A DNA stretch of 51,715 bases from Halogeometricum pallidum JCM 14848. GTDB lineage: Archaea > Halobacteriota > Halobacteria > Halobacteriales > Haloferacaceae. Of the stretch, positions 26,183 through 39,511 are shown piece by piece (position 1 is the first letter of the stretch; every line of letters begins with the position of its first letter). A model generated the notes under the pieces. The model was not told the DNA's origin. It did not search any database and worked only from the letters and a program-made list of their open reading frames with translations. Both the position numbers and the translations under genes were made by a program. Location of the stretch: contig NZ_AOIV01000037.1 in the NCBI RefSeq assembly GCF_000337095.1, positions 110,010 to 161,724 on the forward strand, given 5' to 3'.

Positions 26183-26937
26183 GTCGGGGACCGTCGCGTC
26201 TCCTTCTCGATGCGCTTCGCCGCGGAGATGGTCAGTCCTACGACGTCTTCTTCTAACCGTTTCCCGGACATGCGCTGGACGGTGCCCGTCACGCTCACCG
26301 CTCCGACGGGCGTCCCGTCGTCGCGCAGAACGGGAGATGCCACGGACTGGCACCCGCGAACGTACTCCTCGCGGTCGAAGGATGCGCGCTTGTCACGTAT
26401 CGATTGCAGTTCTCGGTCGAGCGCCGACCGGTCGGTGATGGTCTTGTCGGTGCACGCCGGTAGTCCCGTCCGGTCGAGTATCTCTTCGCGCGTCGCCCCG
26501 TCGAGATTAGCGAGTATGGCCTTCCCGTCCGACGTCGCGTGTAGGGGGACGATCTCCCCTTCGGTCCGCTTCGCGGGGGCCGACTCGGATGGGTCGGCCC
26601 GACAGGCGTAGACGGCCCGGTCGTTCTCCCGGACGGAGAAGTAAGCGGCGTGTCCCGTCGTCTCCGCCAGTCGAGCGACGACCGGTTCGACGATGTCGTA
26701 CGGGAGACGTTCGCGCGCCCGCGTCCCGAGCGTCAGAAAGCGGAGGCTCAGATGGTATCGGTCCCCTCGACGGACGAGATAGCCGAGTCGGGAGAGCGTC
26801 TGAACGTGTTTGTAGACGCCGCTCTTCGAGATGCCTACGTCACGGGCCAGTTCGCTGATACCGGCGTCTCCGTTCCTCCGAACGGCCTCGATGATGGCGA
26901 AACAGGTCGTTGTCGATTTGATCTCGGTTCGTGCCAC
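26173..26937 (-). CDS. IclR-family transcriptional regulator (second copy)
   Basis: A 254-residue IclR protein, clearly related along its whole length to the one at 24908-25657. The DNA-binding part reads ISELARDVGISKSGVYKHVQ and LGYLVRRGDRYHLSLRFLTL. The effector domain has VPLHATSDGKAILANL, FDREEYVRGCQSVASPV and MSGKRLEEDVVGL. It lies just downstream of the GH2 beta-galactosidase gene on the same strand, with 148 bases between, so it could be a distal operon member or have its own promoter. Binding of galactose, galactonate or 2-keto-3-deoxygalactonate is a reasonable guess from context. Confidence 0.88.
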   Translation of the reverse strand: MARTEIKSTTTCFAIIEAVRRNGDAGISELARDVGISKSGVYKHVQTLSRLGYLVRRGDRYHLSLRFLTLGTRARERLPYDIVEPVVARLAETTGHAAYFSVRENDRAVYACRADPSESAPAKRTEGEIVPLHATSDGKAILANLDGATREEILDRTGLPACTDKTITDRSALDRELQSIRDKRASFDREEYVRGCQSVASPVLRDDGTPVGAVSVTGTVQRMSGKRLEEDVVGLTISAAKRIEKETRRSPTVS

Positions 26938-27085
26938 GGCATCTCACCCGACGAAGGGGGTGGTCAAAAGTCGTTCGCCGACGGTGACCGACAGCAACCC
27001 ACCGGAAACTCTCGGGCGAGAAGATAGAATCGCGGCCGACCGTCTTCGTTCTCCGATAGTTAACGGTCGGCTTCGGGAGTTCGGG

Positions 27086-30481
<3,396 letters not shown>

Positions 30482-31861
30482 ATGAAAGATTCTTCGGACC
30501 CCAGCGTACGCCGCCGTCGATTCCTCACGGCGCTCGGCGTCGTCGGGGCAGGCGGTCTGGCGGGATGCATCAGCACCGGTGGTAGTACCGGCGGTGAGAG
30601 CGGTGGCGACGGCGAAAGCGGCGACGGGGGGAGCGGCACGGGAACCGGGGGCGATTCCGGATCCGAGATGGCGGGCTCGGCTCAAGGGTGGGGTTGGAAC
30701 ATCGCCGCTCGCGCCCTTCAAGGCGCCGCGGAAACGTACAACCAGGAGAAGGGCAGCGACGTCTCCGTCAAAGAGATGGGCGGGAACACGTGGGAACAGC
30801 GGTTCCAGACGGCCATCACGAGCGGCAGCGGCGCGCCCGACTTCTCGGTCGTCCAGAACTACGACGTGACGGCGTTCGGGAGCAAGAACGGGCTGATGGA
30901 CCTCACCAGCCGAATCGACGAGGCGGGCGTCCGCGAGGACATCGTCGAGGGGAAGTGGCAGACGGTCAGCGTCGACGGGAAGGATTACGCGCTGCCGTGG
31001 GACATCGGACCGACGGGCGTCTTCTACAAGCGCGACCGGTACGAGGAGGCCGGTATCGACCCCAACTCTCTGGAGACGTGGGACGACTTCATCGAGGCCG
31101 GCAAACAGCTCCCGGACGACGTGGCGATGATAAACATCCCCGCGCAGGACTCCCCGCAACTGTGGCGGATGCTGTTCCGGCAACTCGGCGGCCAACCGTT
31201 CACCGAGGACGGCGCCGTGAGCATCAACAGCGAGGAGAGCGTCCGCGCCCTGCAACTCATCAAAGACATGAAGGACGCCGGTATCACCCGTCGCATCGAG
31301 ACGTGGTCCGGCGGCTGGTTCACCTCGTTCTCGGAGGGGACGCTCGCGTCGGTGGCCACGGCGGCGTGGATGGACGGGACACTCCGCGCGGAACTCCCCG
31401 ACACGGCGGGTAACTGGGGCGTCTACAAGCTGCCGGCCTTCGAGAAGGGCGGCAACCGCGCCTCGAACCGGGGCGGTTCGAACATGGCGATTCCCTCGCA
31501 GATCGACGACCAGGCGACCGTCAACCGCGCGTGGGACTACATCGAGTACGCCATGACGACGCCGGAGGTGCAGAACACCATGCTCGAGGAGTTCGGTCTC
31601 TTCCCGTCGCTGACCACGGCGTACGACGCGGACATCTACGACCAGGAACTCGACTTCTACGGCGGGCAGCCCATCTTCCGACTGTTCGCGGAGGTCGCAG
31701 AGGACATCACCCCCTACCGCTACACGACGGACACGCCGGAGGTTCAGGACGCGATGAACACCGAGATCGGGCGGATGCTCGACGGGAAGAAGTCGCCCGA
31801 GAAAGCCGCGCAGGCGGCCGCACAGACCGTCGCCGACCGGACCGACCGCGAAGTGGCGTAA
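30482..31861 (+). CDS. Sugar ABC transporter substrate-binding lipoprotein
   Basis: A 459-residue family 1 extracellular solute-binding protein. The leader has twin arginines (SVRRRRFLTALGVV) and a lipobox LAGC, so it is Tat-exported and lipid-anchored. A Gly/Ser-rich linker reaches about residue 62. The binding domain has YNQEKGSDVSVKEMGGNTWE, ALPWDIGPTGVFYKRDRYEEAG and LETWDDFIEAG, typical of sugar-binding proteins of the CUT1 class. The ATG at 30482 is chosen because it places the signal at the N-terminus and lies at the right distance from the TATA box. The ligand is probably a beta-galactoside, inferred from the flanking galactosidases. Confidence 0.9.
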   Translation: MKDSSDPSVRRRRFLTALGVVGAGGLAGCISTGGSTGGESGGDGESGDGGSGTGTGGDSGSEMAGSAQGWGWNIAARALQGAAETYNQEKGSDVSVKEMGGNTWEQRFQTAITSGSGAPDFSVVQNYDVTAFGSKNGLMDLTSRIDEAGVREDIVEGKWQTVSVDGKDYALPWDIGPTGVFYKRDRYEEAGIDPNSLETWDDFIEAGKQLPDDVAMINIPAQDSPQLWRMLFRQLGGQPFTEDGAVSINSEESVRALQLIKDMKDAGITRRIETWSGGWFTSFSEGTLASVATAAWMDGTLRAELPDTAGNWGVYKLPAFEKGGNRASNRGGSNMAIPSQIDDQATVNRAWDYIEYAMTTPEVQNTMLEEFGLFPSLTTAYDADIYDQELDFYGGQPIFRLFAEVAEDITPYRYTTDTPEVQDAMNTEIGRMLDGKKSPEKAAQAAAQTVADRTDREVA

Positions 31862-31892
31862 CCCCCGTCTCCCTCGAGGCGGCGACGTAATC

Positions 31893-31905
31893 TTTATAAA
31901 ATAAT
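31893..31905 (+). promoter_or_regulatory. AT-rich TATA-like element in the binding-protein to permease gap
   Basis: CTTTATAAAATAA lies 31 bases after the binding-protein stop. It would start a separate transcript near 31925, giving the permeases, which are needed in smaller amounts, their own promoter. It could also simply mark the end of the first transcript. Confidence 0.4.
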
Positions 31906-32101
31906 ACGGTATGATACACGCAAACGAGAGTACGAGTATGTGGCACCAACTCACTCGGGTGGCGGATCGCGGTTCCGAGAGGCCTCGTCGCTCGGTCGGT
32001 TCCCCGTCCGATGCGACCGGCCGCCGGAGCGGCGGAAGCCGGGTATCGCGCGGACGACCACCGACGCCGGTTCGACGCCGAGAGGGGAGGGCGAGCGAGC
32101 G

Positions 32102-33121
32102 GTGATCCTGAACACGATTCAGTCGCGCGTCCGCACCTCGCCGGCGTACCGCGCGATCGCGGACCAGGTTCGTTACCGCCGGCAGGACGTCTCCGGGACC
32201 GTCCCGAAGATTCCGGCGCTCCCCTACCTGTACATCTCGCCGTTCTTCGTCCTGTTCGCCGTCTTCCTCCTGTTCCCGACGGTGTACACGCTGTATCTCT
32301 CGTTCTTCAACTACCTCGGGGCCTCGAACGAGGTTCTGCTGACCGTCGACTTCGTCGTCTTCCAACTGACGATCCCGCAGATAGCGAACCTGCAGTTCGT
32401 CGGACTCGACCACTACACGCGGCTCCTGTTCCAGGACTCGCTGTTCCACCAGGCGCTGTTCAACACCTCGTTCATCTTCCTCGTGCAGGTGCCGCTGATG
32501 GTGGTTCTCGGTCTCGCCACCGCCTTGGTGCTCGACGCGAAGTTCATCCGCGCGAAGAGCGTCTTCCGGACGCTCATCGCCCTCCCCGTCGCCACGGGGC
32601 TGGTCGCCTACTCCACGATATTCCTGCTGCTGTTCAACGGCGACGTGGGCGTCATCAACTACGCCTTGGAGACCATCGGTCTCGGAAGGGTGCCGTGGCT
32701 CAGCGACGCGTGGTGGGCGCGAATCACCCTCGTCATCGCGGTGACGTGGCGCTGGCTCGGGTACAACATGATCATCCTGCTCGCGGGCCTCCAGACGGTT
32801 CCCGAGCAGTTATACGAGGCCGCGGAGGTCGACGGCGCCTCGCGCTGGCAGAAGTTCCGGTTCGTCACGCTGCCGCAACTCCGGCCTGTGCTGCTGTTCG
32901 TCGTCGTCTCCTCGACCATCGGGACGTTCCAGATATTCGCCGAACCGTACGTCATCACCGGTGGCGGTCCGTCGAACGCCACGATAACCATCGTTCAGTA
33001 CATCTACAACCAGGCGTTCCTGCAACTCAACCTCGGGTACGCCAGCGCCGTCTCGGTGGCGCTCGTGATACTCGTGAGCATCATGTCGATCATACAGATT
33101 CGGTACGGAGGGGCTGAGTAA
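32102..33121 (+). CDS. Sugar ABC transporter permease (MalF/UgpA type)
   Basis: A 339-residue inner-membrane permease of the CUT1 class. Six main hydrophobic segments begin with LPYLYISPFFVLFAVFLLFP. The cytoplasmic EAA loop that contacts the ATPase is EAAEVDGASRWQKFRFVTLP. It partners with the permease at 33121 and the ATPase at 33968. The GTG at 32102 is preferred because the protein then begins at normal length; the frame stays open upstream to a GTG at 31940, but those 54 codons are Arg/Gly/Pro-rich and unlike family members. Its TAA shares one base with the ATG of the next gene, a sign of translational coupling. Confidence 0.87.
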   Translation: MILNTIQSRVRTSPAYRAIADQVRYRRQDVSGTVPKIPALPYLYISPFFVLFAVFLLFPTVYTLYLSFFNYLGASNEVLLTVDFVVFQLTIPQIANLQFVGLDHYTRLLFQDSLFHQALFNTSFIFLVQVPLMVVLGLATALVLDAKFIRAKSVFRTLIALPVATGLVAYSTIFLLLFNGDVGVINYALETIGLGRVPWLSDAWWARITLVIAVTWRWLGYNMIILLAGLQTVPEQLYEAAEVDGASRWQKFRFVTLPQLRPVLLFVVVSSTIGTFQIFAEPYVITGGGPSNATITIVQYIYNQAFLQLNLGYASAVSVALVILVSIMSIIQIRYGGAE

Positions 33122-33957
33122 TGCGCCGAGAGACGCGGAACGATGCGCTGTGGAAGTTCGGGAGTTACATCTTCCTGCTCACCATCACGGCGCTGGTGCT
33201 CATCCCCATCTACTGGATGTTGGTCGCCGCGACGATTCCGCAGTCGGAGTTCTTCTCGTGGCCGCCGCGGCTCCTTCCGGGCCTGCACTACCTGCAGAAC
33301 TTCCAAGCGCTGCAGGAGAGCGTCGACTTCATCCGGAGCATCGGCAACAGCCTCATCATCGCCGTTTCGTACACGGCGCTGTCGCTCGTGCTCTGCTCGA
33401 TGGCGGGATTCGCGTTCGCCAAGTACGAGTTCAGATTCAAGGAGCCGCTGTTCTACGCCATTCTGGCGACGCTCGTGCTCCCCATCCAACTGCTCATCAT
33501 CCCGCTGTTCCTGCTCATCACCCAGATCGGCTGGACCAACTCCTACCTCGCGGTCATCCTGCCGTGGGCGGCGAACCCGCTGGGTATCTTCCTGATGCGG
33601 CAGAACATGAAAGCGATACCCGACGCGCTGTTGGAGTCGGCGCGGATGGACGGCGCGACGGAGTTCCAACTGTACTACAAGATAGCGCTCCCGACGATGA
33701 TCCCGTCGCTGTCGGCGCTCGCCATCATTCTCTTCTTGAACCAGTGGCAGGCGTTCCTCTACCCGCTCATCGTCCTCCAGGAGGAGAAGATGTTCACCAT
33801 CCCCATCGCGCTCGCCCAACTCGTCGGGCAACAGCGGGTGAACTTCGATCAGGTGATGGTCGCCACCTCGCTGGCGATAATCCCCATCTTCCTGATGTTC
33901 ATCTTCCTCCAGCAGTACTTCATCAAAGGCATCCTCTCCGGCTCGGTCAAACAGTAA
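33121..33957 (+). CDS. Sugar ABC transporter permease (MalG/UgpE type)
   Basis: A 278-residue six-helix permease. The first helix is FGSYIFLLTITALVLIPIYW. The EAA-type loop reads ESARMDGATEFQLYYKIALP. The cytoplasmic stretch MAGFAFAKYEFRFKE is typical of CUT1 MalG partners. It forms the transport channel with the preceding permease, whose stop overlaps its start by one base. The ATPase gene follows after 10 bases. The protein ends FIKGILSGSVKQ, the usual MalG-type tail. Confidence 0.92.
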   Translation: MRRETRNDALWKFGSYIFLLTITALVLIPIYWMLVAATIPQSEFFSWPPRLLPGLHYLQNFQALQESVDFIRSIGNSLIIAVSYTALSLVLCSMAGFAFAKYEFRFKEPLFYAILATLVLPIQLLIIPLFLLITQIGWTNSYLAVILPWAANPLGIFLMRQNMKAIPDALLESARMDGATEFQLYYKIALPTMIPSLSALAIILFLNQWQAFLYPLIVLQEEKMFTIPIALAQLVGQQRVNFDQVMVATSLAIIPIFLMFIFLQQYFIKGILSGSVKQ

Positions 33958-33967
33958 GGTTACAACA

Positions 33968-35101
<1,134 letters not shown>

Positions 35102-35219
35102 CCCGCGCCGCCGCGGACTCCTCCGCGACGCCCGCCCCGCCCGCTACGACCGCCGCGCGGCCGAGAGCCGACGGGCCGCCAGCCCCCGAAAAACGGGCGT
35201 TTCGTGCCGGATGCAGGCG

Positions 35220-35246
35220 ATTTTATCACGGTCGATGTGAATCGAC
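35220..35246 (+). promoter_or_regulatory. TATA box and palindromic operator of the GH42 gene
   Basis: ATTTTAT (35220-35226) lies about 28 bases before the ATG at 35251, the position for a leaderless transcript. Between them GTCGAT-GTGA-ATCGAC (35231-35246) is a perfect inverted repeat of two 6-base arms. A repressor bound there would cover the transcript start. An IclR protein of this island is the natural candidate. Confidence 0.6.
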
Positions 35247-35250
35247 ACGT

Positions 35251-37296
35251 ATGCGAATCGGAGTCTGCTACTTCCCGGAGCACTGGCCGGCGGACCGAAT
35301 GGAGACCGACGTCGAACGGATGGCCGAGGCCGGCCTGCGGTACGTCCGGATGGGCGAGTTCGCGTGGTCGAAACTGGAACCCGAACCCGGCGAGTACGAG
35401 TTCGGGTGGCTGGACCGCGCCGTCGAACTCGTGGACGACTACGGCATGAAGGCGGTCCTCTGTACGCCGACGGCCGCGCCGCCGAAGTGGTTAGTCGACG
35501 AGCATCCGGAGATACTGCAGGAGGAGGCCGACGGGACGACGCGCCACTACGGCGGCCGTCGGCACTACTGTTACAACTCGGAGGTCTTCCGGCGGGAGAC
35601 CCGCCGCATCGTCGGGACGCTCGCAGAGCGCTACGCCGACCACCCGGCGGTGGCGGGATGGCAGACCGACAACGAGTACGGCTGTCACGGCACGCTCCGC
35701 TGCTACTGCGACGACTGCGCCAGCGCGTTCCGGACGTGGCTCCGCGAGAAGTACGGCGACGCGGAGACGCTCAACGAGCGGTGGGGCAACGCCTTCTGGA
35801 GTCAGGACCTGAACGACCTCTCGCAGGTGGACCCGCCGCGGCACGCCGCGGCCGACCACCATCCTTCGCGCCTGCTCGATTACCGGCGCTTCAGCAGCGA
35901 CGGCGTCGTCGCGTACAACCGCCTGCAGACCGAGACGCTCCGCGAGGCGAACGACGACTGGTTCGTCACGCACAACTTCATGTCGCACGACGGGCTGAAC
36001 GCCTACGACGTGGCCGAGGACCTCGATTTCGCCTCGTGGGACTCCTACCCGACCGGACACGTGCAGGAACGGCGCGGCCCCGTCACGGAAGAACAGTTCC
36101 GCGCGGGCGACCCGGACAACCTCGGCCTCGACCACGACCTGTACCGGTGCGCGGCCGACGGCGCTCACTGGGTGATGGAACAGCAACCGGGCGACATCAA
36201 CTGGCCACCGTACTCCCCGCAACCCGCCGAGGGGGCGATGCGCCTGTGGGCGCACTACGCGACGGCCCACGGCGCGGGCGTCGTCTCGTACTTCCGGTGG
36301 CGGCGGTGCCGAACGGGACAGGAGCAGTACCACAGCGGACTGCTCGCGGCGGACGGGACGCCCGACGCCGGGTACCGCGACGCCGCGAACGCCGCCTCTG
36401 ACCTCGAAACGCTCCGCGAGGCCGCGGAATCGGACGAGGGCGACGAGGTCGGAGAGGGGGCGTCGGCACCGACCGGCGACGTGGCGCTCCTCCACGACTA
36501 CGACAACCTCTGGGCGTTGGAGATAGAGCCGATGACGCCGGAGTTCGACTACTGGGACCACGCGGAGACGTACTACGCGGCGCTCCGGGCCCGGTCCGTC
36601 GGCGTCGACGTCGTTCCGTCGTCCGCCGACCTGACGGCCTACGACGCCGTCGTCGCGCCGACGCTGTACCTCGCGGACGACGAACTCGCGGCGCGACTGG
36701 AGGAGTACGTCGCCGACGGCGGCGAACTCCTCGTGACGATGCGCTCGGGCGTGAAAGACCCGTACGATACGCTCCACGGCGCGCCGCGTCCCGGTCCGCT
36801 CCGCGGACTCGTCGGCGCCGACGTCGACCAACACGAGAGCGTCCCCGAATCGCTCGCGAGCGACGTCGTCTGCGGGGGCGACCGCTACGAGGCCCGCGTC
36901 TGGAACGAGTGGCTCGCACCCGCCGACGGGGGCGCGTCGGTCGAGGGGCGCTACGAGGGCGGACGGGCGGACGGGACACCGGCCGTCGTTCGGAACGCCG
37001 TCGGCGACGGGTCCGCGACGTACGTCGGGACGTGGCCGGACGCTGACCTCGCGGGCGCCGTCGTCGGCGACCTGTTGGACCGCGCGGGCGTCCCGACGAC
37101 GGACCCCCTCCCGCCGCAGGTCCGCATCGCGAACCGCGGCGGACTGACGTGGGTGGCGAACTTCGGCGCGGACCCGTTCGCCGTCGACGCGCCCGGGGAC
37201 GCCGAGTGGGTCGTCGGCGGTCCGACGGTTGCTCCGTACGACGTCGCGGTCACGGACGCGGCCCCGTCCGACCTCTCGGCGGAGGAGCGACCGTGA
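35251..37296 (+). CDS. Beta-galactosidase, glycoside hydrolase family 42
   Basis: A 681-residue GH42 enzyme. The acid/base is Glu142 in WQTDNEYGCH and the nucleophile is Glu310 in WVMEQQPGD. Four cysteines that form the zinc site in Thermus-type GH42 enzymes are present with matching spacing (Cys107, Cys151, Cys153, Cys156). The TIM barrel (about 1-385) is followed by the class I glutamine amidotransferase-like trimerisation domain (about 420-610) and a small beta C-domain. It is cytoplasmic and splits beta-galactosides, probably with a preference different from the GH2 enzyme in the same island. It begins a likely new transcript 149 bases after the ABC operon. Confidence 0.93.
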   Translation: MRIGVCYFPEHWPADRMETDVERMAEAGLRYVRMGEFAWSKLEPEPGEYEFGWLDRAVELVDDYGMKAVLCTPTAAPPKWLVDEHPEILQEEADGTTRHYGGRRHYCYNSEVFRRETRRIVGTLAERYADHPAVAGWQTDNEYGCHGTLRCYCDDCASAFRTWLREKYGDAETLNERWGNAFWSQDLNDLSQVDPPRHAAADHHPSRLLDYRRFSSDGVVAYNRLQTETLREANDDWFVTHNFMSHDGLNAYDVAEDLDFASWDSYPTGHVQERRGPVTEEQFRAGDPDNLGLDHDLYRCAADGAHWVMEQQPGDINWPPYSPQPAEGAMRLWAHYATAHGAGVVSYFRWRRCRTGQEQYHSGLLAADGTPDAGYRDAANAASDLETLREAAESDEGDEVGEGASAPTGDVALLHDYDNLWALEIEPMTPEFDYWDHAETYYAALRARSVGVDVVPSSADLTAYDAVVAPTLYLADDELAARLEEYVADGGELLVTMRSGVKDPYDTLHGAPRPGPLRGLVGADVDQHESVPESLASDVVCGGDRYEARVWNEWLAPADGGASVEGRYEGGRADGTPAVVRNAVGDGSATYVGTWPDADLAGAVVGDLLDRAGVPTTDPLPPQVRIANRGGLTWVANFGADPFAVDAPGDAEWVVGGPTVAPYDVAVTDAAPSDLSAEERP

Positions 37297-37359
37297 CTCG
37301 CGTGGGGGCGTTCCGCTCGAACCCAAAAGACAGTAGTCGCTCGCCCGAGAGGGAGACCC

Positions 37360-38223
37360 ATGGCACTCGAACTCGTGGCCGACTACCCGTGCGAGACGGG
37401 CGAGGGTCCGGTCTGGCACGTCGACGAGGAAGCGCTGTACTGGGTCGACATCCCGAACGGACTGCTGTACCGGTACGACCCCGAGACCGACGAGCACGGA
37501 CTCGTCCGCGAGGGGAACCCGGTCGGCGGCGTGACCGTGCAGGCCGACGGATCGCTGCTGCTGTTCGGCGCGGGCGGCGCCGTCGACCGCTGGGAGGCGG
37601 AGAGCGAGACGGCGACGCGGGTCGCCACCCTCGGCGAGGCGGCCGACACGCGCTTCAACGACGTCATCGCCGACCCCGAGGGCCGCGTCTTCTGCGGGAC
37701 GATGCCCACCGAGGACCGCCTCGGGGCGCTCTACCGTCTGGACCGCGACGCGGGGTTCACCCGCGTCGTCGACGAGGCGGACATCCCGAACGGGATGGGA
37801 TTTTCGCCCGACTGGGAGACGTTCTACTTCACGGTCTCCGAGGAGGAGACGATATACGCGTTCGACTACGACGTCGAGACGGGCGGCCTGTCGAACCGCT
37901 CGGTGTTCGTCGACACGGGCGGCGAGGCGGGCGTTCCCGACGGACTGACCGTCGACGCGGCGGGCGACGTTTGGTCGGCCCGATGGAACGGCGGCGTCCT
38001 CGTCCGGTACTCGCCCGCGGGCGAGGAACGGGAGCGAATCGAGTTCCCGGCCCGCAAGGTGTCGAGCGCGGCGTTCGGCGGTCGGTCGCTGGACGACCTC
38101 TACGTCACGACGGCCGGCGGCGACGGCCGCCCCGACGAGGGGGAACTGGCCGGGTCGCTGTTCCGGTACGACCCCGACGCGTCGGGGACGCCCGCGTTCC
38201 GCTCCCGCGTCGGACTCGACTGA
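37360..38223 (+). CDS. SMP-30/gluconolactonase-type sugar lactonase
   Basis: A 287-residue six-bladed beta-propeller of the SMP-30/gluconolactonase/LRE family. GEGPVWHVDEEALYWVDIPNG split over about residues 13-33 gives the metal-binding Glu; FNDVIADPEGRVFCGTM supplies the Asn; NGMGFSPDWETFYF and DGLTVDAAGDVW supply the remaining Asn and Asp ligands. It is soluble and cytoplasmic. In the galactose pathway it would open galactono-1,4-lactone (or 1,5-lactone) to galactonate, between the galactose dehydrogenase and the dehydratase. That assignment rests on its place between GH42 and the galactonate dehydratase gene; arabino- or xylonolactone is also possible. Confidence 0.87.
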   Translation: MALELVADYPCETGEGPVWHVDEEALYWVDIPNGLLYRYDPETDEHGLVREGNPVGGVTVQADGSLLLFGAGGAVDRWEAESETATRVATLGEAADTRFNDVIADPEGRVFCGTMPTEDRLGALYRLDRDAGFTRVVDEADIPNGMGFSPDWETFYFTVSEEETIYAFDYDVETGGLSNRSVFVDTGGEAGVPDGLTVDAAGDVWSARWNGGVLVRYSPAGEERERIEFPARKVSSAAFGGRSLDDLYVTTAGGDGRPDEGELAGSLFRYDPDASGTPAFRSRVGLD

Positions 38224-38254
38224 GGGGGCGAGAAGAGAGCGACCACCGGACGAC

Positions 38255-38280
38255 CGTGCGAGAAAATAAGCCACCGCACG
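38255..38280 (+). promoter_or_regulatory. Promoter with flanking palindrome upstream of galactonate dehydratase
   Basis: The TATA-like AAAATAA (38263-38269) is bracketed by the perfect inverted repeat CGTGCG (38255-38260) and CGCACG (38275-38280). Transcription would start near 38290, leaving a leader of about 70 bases before the ATG at 38363. The dyad placement suggests regulated transcription of the dehydratase/SDR pair. Confidence 0.45.
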
Positions 38281-38362
38281 CTATGAACACACACGCGAAC
38301 GCTCGCCGAGACGCCGAATCGAACCGCGGACGACCGACGCAGACACCGATCACCGATACACC

Positions 38363-39511
38363 ATGAAGATAGTCGATTACGACCTCTACGCCGTACCGCC
38401 CCGATGGCTGTTTCTCCGCGTCGAGACCGACACCGGTCTCGTCGGGTGGGGAGAACCCGTCGTCGAGGGCCGCGCGCGAACCGTCAGAACCGCCGTCGAA
38501 GAGTTGATGGACACCTACCTCCTCGGGAGCGACCCGCTCCGCATCGAGGACCACTGGCAGACGATGTACCGCGGCGGCTTCTACCGCGGCGGCCCCGTCC
38601 TCATGAGCGCCATCGCGGGCGTCGACCAGGCGCTCTGGGACATCAAGGGAAAACACCACGACGCGCCCGTCCACGAGTTGCTCGGCGGGAAGGCCCGAGA
38701 CAGAATCCGCGTCTACCAGTGGATCGGCGGCGACCGACCCGACGGCGTCGCCGACGCCGCCCGAGAGAAAGTCGATGCCGGCTTCACCGCGTTGAAGATG
38801 AACGCCACGTCCGAACTCCGGCGCATCGACTCGCCGAAGGCCGTCTCGCGCGCCGTCGACCGACTCGGCGCCGTCCGCGAGGCGGTGGGCGACGAGGTGG
38901 ACATCGGCGTCGACTTCCACGGCCGCGTGACGAAGCCGATGGCCAAGCGCCTCGCGGAGGCGCTCTCCGACCACGACCCCTTCTTCTTGGAGGAACCGGT
39001 GCTACCGGAGCACAACGACGCGCTGCCCGAAATCGCCGCCCACACCTCGACGCCCATCGCCACGGGCGAACGGATGTTCTCCCGGTGGGACTTCAAGGAG
39101 GTGTTCGAACAGGGCGTCGTCGACATCATCCAACCCGACGTGAGCCACGCGGGCGGCATCACCGAGGTGAACAAGATAGCCGCGATGGCCGAGGCGTACG
39201 ACGTGGCGCTGGCGCCGCACTGTCCGCTCGGCCCCATCGCGCTGGCGGCGTGCCTGCAGGTGGACGCCTGCGCCCCGAACGCTCTCATCCAAGAGCAGAG
39301 CCTCGACATCCACTACAACGAGACGAGCGACGTGCTCGACTACCTCGCGGACCCGAGCGTCTTCGAGTACGACGAGGGCTTCGTCGACATCCCGGACGGG
39401 CCGGGCCTCGGCGTCGACATCGACGTCTCGATGGTCGAAGAGCGCGCCGGTCACGACGACTGGCACAACCCCGTGTGGCGCCACCCCGACGGGAGCGTCG
39501 CGGAATGGTAG
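38363..39511 (+). CDS. dgoD: D-galactonate dehydratase (enolase superfamily)
   Basis: A 382-residue mandelate racemase/enolase-type enzyme with the same length and start as E. coli DgoD (KIVDYDLYAVPPRWLFLRVE, then GWGEPVVEGRA). It removes water from D-galactonate to give 2-keto-3-deoxygalactonate. All expected active-site residues are visible: Asp184 and His186 in VDFHGR, Glu210 in FLEEP, Glu236 in ATGERMF, Asp259 in QPDV and His286 in PHCPLGP. Each is shifted by one position from the E. coli numbering. It overlaps the next gene by seven bases. A gluconate or related aldonate dehydratase activity is less likely given how closely the motifs match DgoD. Confidence 0.93.
   Translation: MKIVDYDLYAVPPRWLFLRVETDTGLVGWGEPVVEGRARTVRTAVEELMDTYLLGSDPLRIEDHWQTMYRGGFYRGGPVLMSAIAGVDQALWDIKGKHHDAPVHELLGGKARDRIRVYQWIGGDRPDGVADAAREKVDAGFTALKMNATSELRRIDSPKAVSRAVDRLGAVREAVGDEVDIGVDFHGRVTKPMAKRLAEALSDHDPFFLEEPVLPEHNDALPEIAAHTSTPIATGERMFSRWDFKEVFEQGVVDIIQPDVSHAGGITEVNKIAAMAEAYDVALAPHCPLGPIALAACLQVDACAPNALIQEQSLDIHYNETSDVLDYLADPSVFEYDEGFVDIPDGPGLGVDIDVSMVEERAGHDDWHNPVWRHPDGSVAEW

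Noticed and set aside
35491-38274. A 927-codon open frame antisense to the GH42 and lactonase genes
   Set aside because: Its Arg/Val/Gly-rich translation has no domain, and it is the mirror frame expected opposite GC-rich coding sequence. The plus-strand genes have complete catalytic motifs.
38283-38366. A 27-codon leader-peptide frame (NTHANARRDAESNRG...) overlapping the dgoD start by ATGA
   Set aside because: The TATA box at 38263-38269 predicts a transcript start near 38290, downstream of the leader ATG, so it would not be translated. Worth revisiting only if the mapped start lies upstream of 38283.
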